Below are positions 15,574 through 20,851 of a stretch of 20,851 nt of DNA, piece by piece (position 1 is the first letter of the stretch; each line of letters starts with the position of its first letter). The position numbers and the translations under genes were made by a program. The stretch covers positions 1-20,851 of the forward strand of contig JAGRHX010000145.1 of assembly GCA_020444775.1 (NCBI GenBank), written 5' to 3'. A model generated the notes under the pieces. The model was not told the origin of the DNA, searched no databases, and saw nothing but the letters and a program-made list of their open reading frames with translations. This stretch comes from Gammaproteobacteria bacterium (GTDB taxonomy: Bacteria > Pseudomonadota > Gammaproteobacteria > HK1).

Positions 15574-15596
15574 ACCTGGAACCGAAGTCTCCAGGT
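15574..15596. promoter_or_regulatory. Inverted repeat, possible operator of the SDR gene
   Basis: ACCTGGA (15574-15580) and TCCAGGT (15590-15596) are perfect inverted half-sites separated by nine bases, 24 bases before the ATG at 15620. A third ACCTGG follows at 15603-15608. Half-site spacing of about 16 bases centre to centre fits a dimeric regulator, but an RNA hairpin in the leader is equally possible. Confidence 0.35.
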
Positions 15597-15619
15597 ATCG
15601 ACCTGGGATATGAGCAACG

Positions 15620-16456
15620 ATGTCTGAACAGCTAGCCGCGGGTATGGGTGTGGATCTGGGTCTGCAGGGCAAGGTGGCGCTGGTCGCGGGCGGTGGCGCC
15701 GCCAACGAAGGTGTCGGCAACGGACGAGCCGCTGCCCTGACCTTTGCCCGGGCCGGTGCGCGGGTGTTCGTCGTCGACCTGGAGCTGGAGCGCGCTCAGC
15801 GGACGGTGGACATGATCAAGGCCGAAGGCGGCGAGGCCGTTGCACATGCCGCCGACCTGACCGACGAGCAGGCAGCGAGGGCGCTCATCGATACGGTCGT
15901 CTCGACCTATGGGCGTCTGGATGCGCTGGACAACAACGTCGGTATAGGCAGTCGTCTGAGCGTGGTCGACGAGAGCCTGGAACGTTGGCAGAAGGTCATG
16001 CAGGTCAATGTCGAGAGCATGTTCCTCACTGCCAAGTACGCCATCCCGGCGATGATCGAGACCGCCGGTGGCGGTGCCATCGTCAACATCTCCTCGATCT
16101 CGGCGATACGTCCGCGTGGTCTCACCGCCTACTCCACGTCCAAGGGCGCGGTGATCGCGTTGACCCAGGCGATGGCCGTGGACCATGCGGGCGACGGAAT
16201 CCGGGTCAACTGTGTGGCCCCGGGGCCGGTCTATACACCCATGGTGTCGTGGATGGGCATGAGCGACGAGGCGCGCGAGCAGCGCAAGAATGCCTCCCTG
16301 CTCAAGGTCGAGGGCACCGGCTGGGACATCGGCAGGGCGGTGGTGTTCCTGTGCTCGGACTGGGCCCGCTACATCACCGGGCAATTGCTGGTGGTCGATG
16401 GCGGGACATCGCTGGCGAGTCCGCCGCGCGCCAGCGGCACCGAGATCAGGCAATAG
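15620..16456 (+). CDS. Short-chain dehydrogenase/reductase (SDR) family oxidoreductase
   Basis: A 278-aa classical SDR. The cofactor-binding loop is GGGAANEGVGNG (24-35), which has an insertion compared with the usual TGxxxGIG; NNVG is at 105-108; the catalytic set is Ser148, Tyr161 and Lys165 (YSTSK); the C-terminal VDGG motif is present. It oxidises or reduces an alcohol/carbonyl with NAD(P), substrate not predictable. Asp53 after the second strand (FVVDLE) suggests preference for NAD(H). ATG 15620 is kept as the start, with a poor ribosome site; ATG 15647 is a possible alternative. It is a single gene with its own leader carrying an inverted repeat, convergent with the aminotransferase gene. 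Confidence 0.9.
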   Translation: MSEQLAAGMGVDLGLQGKVALVAGGGAANEGVGNGRAAALTFARAGARVFVVDLELERAQRTVDMIKAEGGEAVAHAADLTDEQAARALIDTVVSTYGRLDALDNNVGIGSRLSVVDESLERWQKVMQVNVESMFLTAKYAIPAMIETAGGGAIVNISSISAIRPRGLTAYSTSKGAVIALTQAMAVDHAGDGIRVNCVAPGPVYTPMVSWMGMSDEAREQRKNASLLKVEGTGWDIGRAVVFLCSDWARYITGQLLVVDGGTSLASPPRASGTEIRQ

Positions 16457-16499
16457 AAGCAGGTAACAGTCTGACACGGCGATGCCGCGATGCTACCGG

Positions 16500-16519
16500 G
16501 GGCGGCGGCAGCGCCGCCC
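16500..16519. terminator. GC hairpin between SDR and aminotransferase genes
   Basis: GGGCGGCG (16500-16507) and CGCCGCCC (16512-16519) form a perfect 8-bp stem with a GCAG loop, placed between two convergent genes. There is no T-tract. The right arm runs into the 13-bp repeat array. Confidence 0.4.
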
Positions 16520-16568
16520 AGCTCAGACACCCAGCTCAGACATCCAGCTCAGACACCCAGCTCACAGA
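16517..16568. repeat. 13-bp tandem repeat, four copies, overlapping the aminotransferase stop
   Basis: Units CCCAGCTCAGACA at 16517-16529 and 16530-16542, TCCAGCTCAGACA at 16543-16555 and CCCAGCTCACAGA at 16556-16568. The TGA stop of the minus-strand aminotransferase gene (16562-16564) falls in the fourth copy. Each unit carries CTCA or an equivalent, so the array also offers repeated minus-strand TGA triplets in shifting frames. Confidence 0.9.
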
Positions 16569-17500
16569 TGCTTCAGATACTGGCCGACGAAATCGAAGCC
16601 GACCAGTTCCCGGTAGGCCTCCATCAGCCGCCGGGTGACCGGACCCGGTATGCTCGCGTCGCCGACCGGGCGGCCGTTGATGCTCTTCACCGGCACCATG
16701 CACAGGCTGGTGGAGGTCAGGAAGCATTCGTCCGCGGTGTAGGCGTCGTAGAGGTCGATGTCGGTCTCGTGAAGCGGGATGCCGCTCGCGCCAGCCAACT
16801 CGATCACCGTCTCACGCGAGATTCCCGGCAGCACGTAGCGAGCCTGCGGCGTGTGCAACTCGCCGTCCCGGACCACGAAGATGTTGCTGCCCAGACCCTC
16901 GGCAAGATTGCCATTGTGGTCGAGCAGCACCGCCCAGGCGTCGGGATCCTCGGCACGGACCTCACGATCGGCCAGCGACAGGTTGATGTAGTTGTGGGTC
17001 TTGGCGCGTGGGCTCTGGGCGTCGGGCGGGGTGCGGCGAACGGCTGGCACGCGGACCCGGCAACCGTCCCGGAACAACGACGCCCTGGCGGCCAGCGGCA
17101 GCGGCGTGCATTCGATGATGACGGTCGGTGCCGCCGGTGCCGAGCGGTCCAGGGGATCGCCGCTGCCGGGCGACACGCGTTGGAAGATCCAGTAGTCCTC
17201 GTCGGGGCCAATCAGATGCAGATTGCGCTCGAGCACCGTGTGTGACAGCTCGACCAGCTCATCGACGCCGAGCCCGGCGTCTATCTGCAGGTAGCGCATC
17301 GAGCGGAACAAGCGTTGCACGTGCTCCTTCAGCCGGAACGGCTTGTGCGCGAAGGTGCGGGCCGTATCGAAGACCGCCTCGCCGTAGCGGAATCCACGGT
17401 CGCGAAACGGGATCAGCACCTCGCTCTCGGGCACGATCCGACCGTTGAAATAAGCGACGCGTTCGTTACTCAGCGAATGGGTCGGCTGCGTGCTGCTCAT
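16562..17500 (-). CDS. Class IV PLP aminotransferase (branched-chain/D-amino-acid type)
   Basis: A 312-aa fold-type IV aminotransferase. The PLP-binding lysine is Lys167 (SPRAKTHNYIN), and Glu201 in LAEGLGSNIFVV is the conserved pyridine-nitrogen ligand; RDRGFRYGEAVFDT (33-46) is the typical N-terminal motif and TSTSLCMVPV the phosphate-loop region. Members exchange amino groups between amino acids and 2-oxo acids; substrate type (branched-chain, D-amino acid, or aminodeoxychorismate lyase activity) is not resolved here. The start ATG overlaps the stop of the acyl-CoA synthetase gene (ATGA, 17497-17500), with GGAG about 10 bases upstream, so translation is coupled. It is the last gene of a three-gene operon. 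Confidence 0.88.
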   Translation of the reverse strand: MSSTQPTHSLSNERVAYFNGRIVPESEVLIPFRDRGFRYGEAVFDTARTFAHKPFRLKEHVQRLFRSMRYLQIDAGLGVDELVELSHTVLERNLHLIGPDEDYWIFQRVSPGSGDPLDRSAPAAPTVIIECTPLPLAARASLFRDGCRVRVPAVRRTPPDAQSPRAKTHNYINLSLADREVRAEDPDAWAVLLDHNGNLAEGLGSNIFVVRDGELHTPQARYVLPGISRETVIELAGASGIPLHETDIDLYDAYTADECFLTSTSLCMVPVKSINGRPVGDASIPGPVTRRLMEAYRELVGFDFVGQYLKHL

Positions 17501-19170
17501 CGTTTGCTGGCTCCGTCTGTTTCCGGCAGGCCGAGCCGCCGCCGCGCCAGGGCTCGCAGCTCGACCTTGCGTACCTTGCCCGAAGGGGTCATGGGCAGGG
17601 CATCCTCGAAGAACACATGGCGTGGGATCTTGAAGCTGGCGATACGGCCGTGCGCGTTCTGGATGAGCCGCTCCGCATCGAGCGCCGCGCCCAGGCGCGG
17701 CACGACGAAGGCGACCACCACTTCCTGCAGACGGGCGTCCGGGACCCCGACCACCGCGGCATCGTTGATACCCTCCATGCCGAGCAGGAAGGCCTCGACC
17801 TCGGCTGGCGAGACGTTCTCACCACCCACCTTGAGGATGTCGCGATAACGGCCCATGAACACGAAGTGACCGTCGGGCCGGCGCAGGCACATGTCGCCGG
17901 TGTGGATCCAGCCATCGGCATCGACGATCCGCGCGGTCTCCTCGGGCTTGTCGAAATAGCCCTTCATCTGCGCGTAGCCACGCACCAGCAGCTCACCCGG
18001 CTGGCCATCCGGCTTCGCCGCGCCTGATTGCGGGTCGACGATCCGGCAGGCGTAGCCCTGCATGGGTGTGCCGGAGGCCTCGGTGCGTTGCTCCAGCGTG
18101 TCGTCCGGGCGGTTGCAGGTGATGAAGCACCAGGTCTCGCTCATGCCGAAGCCGCTGAGCATGGTGCCGAACACCGTCTCGGCGCGGCGCGCGATCGCGG
18201 CCGAGGATTTCATCCCGGACGGGCATGTGTTGAGTCGAATCGACAGCTTGCGCTGACGGCCTTCCTGCGCGCGCAACAGATCCAGCCAGTGGGCATCGAA
18301 GCCGTGCAGCATGGTTGCCCGTTCGCGCTCGGCCAGGTCCAACGCCTGTTCGGCGTCGAACATGTCCATCAGCACCTGGCGTGAGCCGGTCAGCAGGGAT
18401 GCCATCGCCAGCTCGCTGAAGCCGTAGATATGGAACAACGGCAGATAGCTCATCTGCACGTCGTCCTCGGTCACCCCGTACAGACGCATGCGTTCCAGGG
18501 TGTTGCGCACCACGCGGTGACTGTGCAACGCACCCTTGGGATGGCCGGTCGTGCCCGAGGTGTACATGATCATCATGTCGTCATCGACGCCGACCTCGCC
18601 CAGCCGTCGGTCGAGCGCCGCGTCGTCCACGGCTTCACCGGTGGTCAGCCAGTCCGACCACAGCTGCATGCCGGGCGACCCGGCCTCGTCGAGCATCACG
18701 ATCTGTTTCAGATACGGATACTTCGCAAGCTCCAGCGCGCGCGCATCGCAGCCGTCCAGCTCGGACATTCCCAGCGTCAGCATGCGTGCGAACTCCACCG
18801 GTCCGGAGCGGGTCTGGGTCAGGAGCAGCGCCGAGCGTGACTGGGCAAGCGCGTAGGCGATGTCGTCGGAGCGATAGCGGGTGTTGAGTGGCACGATGGC
18901 GGCACCGACCATCGGCACCGCGAACATGGCATACAGCCACTGCGGTGAGTTCATCATCCAGACCGCGACCCGGTCACCCCGGTTGATGCCGCTGGCCAAC
19001 AGCGCCTTGGCGACCCGCCGAACCTCGTGCTCGAAGTCGCTGAAGCTCACCCGCAGCTCGCCGAAGGTCAGGGCCTCGCGATCCGGCCAGCGCCGGGCGG
19101 CGCGCGCAGGCAAGGCGCCGAGCGTCGGCCAGTCACCCTGCGGCGCCGCCTGTGCCTGGGCCGGGTTCAA
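17497..19170 (-). CDS. AMP-forming acyl-CoA synthetase/ligase
   Basis: A 557-aa ANL-superfamily enzyme that activates a carboxylic acid with ATP and CoA. It shows the P-loop YTSGTTGHPKG (203-213), GFGMSET, the hinge-region run GDMCLRRPDGHFVFMGR followed by DILKVGGENVSPAEVE, and the adenylation lysine in TPSGKVRK (about Lys532). I start at the TTG at 19170, which overlaps the stop of the upstream lyase gene as TTGA and has GGAGG (19178-19182) 7 bases upstream; the ATG at 19227 would overlap that gene by 61 bases. It resembles medium/long-chain or aryl-acid ligases, but the substrate is open. Coupling to a lyase and an aminotransferase suggests a branched or amino-acid-derived acid. Confidence 0.92.
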   Translation of the reverse strand: MNPAQAQAAPQGDWPTLGALPARAARRWPDREALTFGELRVSFSDFEHEVRRVAKALLASGINRGDRVAVWMMNSPQWLYAMFAVPMVGAAIVPLNTRYRSDDIAYALAQSRSALLLTQTRSGPVEFARMLTLGMSELDGCDARALELAKYPYLKQIVMLDEAGSPGMQLWSDWLTTGEAVDDAALDRRLGEVGVDDDMMIMYTSGTTGHPKGALHSHRVVRNTLERMRLYGVTEDDVQMSYLPLFHIYGFSELAMASLLTGSRQVLMDMFDAEQALDLAERERATMLHGFDAHWLDLLRAQEGRQRKLSIRLNTCPSGMKSSAAIARRAETVFGTMLSGFGMSETWCFITCNRPDDTLEQRTEASGTPMQGYACRIVDPQSGAAKPDGQPGELLVRGYAQMKGYFDKPEETARIVDADGWIHTGDMCLRRPDGHFVFMGRYRDILKVGGENVSPAEVEAFLLGMEGINDAAVVGVPDARLQEVVVAFVVPRLGAALDAERLIQNAHGRIASFKIPRHVFFEDALPMTPSGKVRKVELRALARRRLGLPETDGASKR

Positions 19171-20063
19171 TCGGCTGCCTCCGAGTCGTCCGGGTCGGCG
19201 CGATAGCGGGTCCGAAGTGGCTCCCATTCATCGGCGCCGGCACGGGCGAAGGCGCCGGCCGGGCTCAGGTCGGCGAGCGGCACCGGGTGACGGCCTTCGC
19301 GTTTGAGAGCCGCCAGCGCCTGGTCACAGGCGCCGATCACGCTGACGAACAGCAGCCCCGGCACGATCGCCAGCTTGTAGCCCATCCGCATGGCGTCCTC
19401 GAAGGGGATCTCCGGCGTCTTGCCGCCTCGTACCACGTTCATCAGGCAGGGGCCGTTGACCTGCCGGGGCACCTCGCGCACCTCCTCCAGACTCTGCGGC
19501 GCTTCGAAGAACGCCATGTCGGCGCCGGCCGCGAGCGCCGCGTTGCAGCGTCTCACCGCCTCGTCGAAACCGTGCCCGGCGCGCGCGTCGGTGCGGGCGA
19601 TGATGAGGAAATCCGGATCATGGCGGGCGTCGACCGCGGCGCGGATCTTCGCCTCGTAGTCCTCGAGCGGGATCAGCACCTTGTCGTCCAGGTGACCGCA
19701 GCGCTTGGGCAGGACCTGGTCCTCCAGATGCACGCCGGCGACGCCGGCCTTCTCGAAGGCGCGGATGGTCCTGAACACGTTCAGCTCGTTGCCGTAGCCG
19801 TTGTCGGCATCGCTGATGACGGGCACGTCCACGGCATCGGCCATGCGTCCGGCATTGTCGACCATCTCGCTCACGCTGAGCAGACCGTAGTCGGGATAGC
19901 CGTGACTCATCGAGGTGCCGGCACCGGTCATGTACACGCAGCCGAAGCCGGCCTGCGCCACCAGCCGGGCGGTCAGGCCATCGTAGGCACCGGGCGCAAT
20001 CACCATGCCCTGTTGGTCCATCAGTGTCTTCAGCAGCCTGCCTTTGGAGGATCCAAGGGTCAT
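19167..20063 (-). CDS. Isocitrate lyase/PEP mutase superfamily lyase (2-methylisocitrate lyase-like)
   Basis: A 298-aa alpha/beta-barrel lyase. The metal-binding segment is SDADNGYGN (84-92) and the catalytic loop EDQVLPKRCGH (114-124) holds Cys122, the general acid of methylisocitrate, isocitrate and dimethylmalate lyases; mutases lack this KRCGH. IIARTDA follows as in PrpB. So C-C cleavage of a 2-methylisocitrate- or dimethylmalate-like acid is likely. ATG 20063 is preferred: the protein begins at the family N-terminus, with GGAG 11 bases upstream; an in-frame start at 20129 adds an unconserved basic leader. It is the first gene of the operon with acyl-CoA synthetase and aminotransferase, joined by a 3-base overlap of its stop with the next start. 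Confidence 0.9.
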   Translation of the reverse strand: MTLGSSKGRLLKTLMDQQGMVIAPGAYDGLTARLVAQAGFGCVYMTGAGTSMSHGYPDYGLLSVSEMVDNAGRMADAVDVPVISDADNGYGNELNVFRTIRAFEKAGVAGVHLEDQVLPKRCGHLDDKVLIPLEDYEAKIRAAVDARHDPDFLIIARTDARAGHGFDEAVRRCNAALAAGADMAFFEAPQSLEEVREVPRQVNGPCLMNVVRGGKTPEIPFEDAMRMGYKLAIVPGLLFVSVIGACDQALAALKREGRHPVPLADLSPAGAFARAGADEWEPLRTRYRADPDDSEAAD

Positions 20064-20448
20064 GAAGGGTCGTGCTCCGCGTTGTCTGAACCTGTGCCGA
20101 TTCTGGTCCGCATGCGAGGTCCGACGCAACCGGATGCTGGCAGGGCGGATAGCTGCCAGGGCAGATAACTGGCAGGGCAGACAACTGGCAGGGCCGGCGT
20201 GTCTGGAGGACGCGGACCAGCCGGCCCGATCAAGTCCACGGCGAAGCGGCCGTCATCGGCAACAACGCACCGCGCTCGAGCACTGGCCCGGGCTCGGTGC
20301 AGACGGGACGAGCAGGGGCGAGCGTGGCGATCGACCGCCAGATCGATCGGGCACGCGGGGACCTCGCTCGTCTGGCATCGCTCGCCGACGGTCACGCCCA
20401 ATGCCCTGGGGTCGGGCGTCGCCGCGGCATCGACCTGGAATCCACCTG
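20064..20448. other. Divergent intergenic region, repeat-bearing
   Basis: About 385 bases between the lyase operon and the Tudor-knot protein gene. It contains a 16-bp tandem array (20137-20200) and a short inverted repeat GATCGA/TCGATC (20329-20334, 20343-20348). Open frames continue through it on both strands but give no recognisable protein. No clear promoter hexamers were found. Confidence 0.55.
20137..20200. repeat. 16-bp tandem repeat, four copies
   Basis: Consecutive units are CTGGCAGGGCGGATAG, CTGCCAGGGCAGATAA, CTGGCAGGGCAGACAA and CTGGCAGGGCCGGCGT, with no spacers. It lies 74 bases upstream of the lyase gene start, in a position to affect promoter spacing. Confidence 0.9.
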
Positions 20449-20847
20449 ATGATCACACCTGTAGTCGCGCGTGCGTTGCGCACGCTGTTGTTGTTGCTCG
20501 GTCTGGGACTCGCGCTGGCCGGCACGGCCCAAGCCGGTTGCTCAGCAGGCGATGAGGTCGACGTGCTCTGGAAGGGCAAGTGGTACGGCGCCCAGGTCCT
20601 CAAGGTGCGCAGCGACCAGTGCTACATCCACTATCACGGTTACGACAACTCCTGGGACGAGTGGGTCGGACCGGATCGCTATTCGCTGCGGGTCGGTGAC
20701 GGCTCGCCTGTGTGGGTCGCCTGGAAGGGCAAGTGGTATGCGGCGCACGTGCTGCGGCGCAGCCAGAACCAGTATTACGTGCACTACGACGGCTACGACA
20801 GCTCGTGGGACGAGTGGGTCGGCAACCCACGGATCCGCAACCGCTGA
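20449..20847 (+). CDS. Exported protein with two Tudor-knot-like repeats
   Basis: A 132-aa protein with a classic Sec signal peptide (RALRTLLLLLGLGLALAGTAQA, cleavage probably after Ala29; the GC that follows lacks a good lipobox). The mature part is two copies of one domain, about residues 35-79 and 86-130. Each has WKGKWYxAxVL, then Y-[IV]-HYxGYD-[NS]-SWDEWVG. This pattern is that of Tudor-knot/chromo-barrel domains, known in eukaryotic MOF/MSL3-type proteins and occasionally in bacterial exported proteins. The aromatic residues that build the barrel are conserved in both copies. Cys31 and Cys58 are the only cysteines in the mature protein and could form a disulfide. ATG 20449 is chosen because it begins the signal peptide; the ribosome site is weak. 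The ligand is unknown; it acts outside the cytoplasm, so nucleic-acid or histone reading is unlikely. Confidence 0.82.
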   Translation: MITPVVARALRTLLLLLGLGLALAGTAQAGCSAGDEVDVLWKGKWYGAQVLKVRSDQCYIHYHGYDNSWDEWVGPDRYSLRVGDGSPVWVAWKGKWYAAHVLRRSQNQYYVHYDGYDSSWDEWVGNPRIRNR

Positions 20848-20851
20848 GGTC

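Noticed and set aside
16517..16568. CRISPR array
   Set aside because: The repeats are directly adjacent with no spacers and the units are only 13 bp; the same applies to the arrays at 13148 and 20137.
20329..20348. GATCGA/TCGATC inverted repeat as an operator for the Tudor-knot gene
   Set aside because: Six-base arms made of a common tetranucleotide are expected often by chance and it lies 100 bases from the start.

Overview
The window is G/C-rich bacterial DNA with tightly packed genes, Shine-Dalgarno-led starts and several TTG/GTG starts. It holds a type I secretion ABC transporter, a NodT-type outer membrane lipoprotein, a BLUF photoreceptor and a probable Fur box. Together these point to a Pseudomonadota (proteobacterial) chromosome, most likely a gammaproteobacterium; the genus cannot be fixed from the sequence alone. 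There are no rRNA or tRNA genes, insertion sequences, phage genes or CRISPR arrays that I can see.

Layout. (1) 1-2169: the 5' end of a type I secretion permease/ATPase gene runs off the left edge, divergent from a NodT/TolC-like outer membrane factor. (2) 2223-4583: a crotonase-family gene is divergent from an MFS transporter. (3) 4599-13109: six genes on the minus strand read, in transcription order, PrpD/MmgE dehydratase, Fsr-like MFS transporter, HyuA, DHH phosphoesterase, BLUF blue-light sensor and HyuB. The two subunits of the ATP-dependent hydantoinase/oxoprolinase are split by the DHH and BLUF genes. (4) 13555-15421: on the plus strand, a ketopantoate-reductase-like enzyme, an eight-cysteine zinc-ribbon protein, a Fur-box-like site followed by two stem-loops and a U-tract (a candidate iron-regulated small RNA or attenuated leader), and a small unknown protein. 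(5) 15620-16456: a short-chain dehydrogenase. (6) 16562-20063: a translationally coupled minus-strand operon of isocitrate-lyase/PEP-mutase-family lyase, acyl-CoA synthetase and class IV aminotransferase, with 4-base overlaps at both junctions. (7) 20449-20847: a small exported protein made of two Tudor-knot-like repeats.

Taken together, the enzymes look like accessory catabolism of organic or amino acids: uptake by two MFS carriers, ATP-dependent opening of a cyclic amide (HyuAB), transamination, CoA activation, hydratase/dehydratase steps, and C-C cleavage by a methylisocitrate-lyase-like enzyme. The actual substrate cannot be read from the sequence. The methylcitrate-cycle interpretation (PrpD plus the PrpB-like lyase) is attractive, but no methylcitrate synthase is present in the window.

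Two non-coding habits stand out. Hairpins cover or adjoin the stop codons at all three convergent junctions. Short head-to-tail repeats of 11-18 bp recur in or beside several gene gaps.
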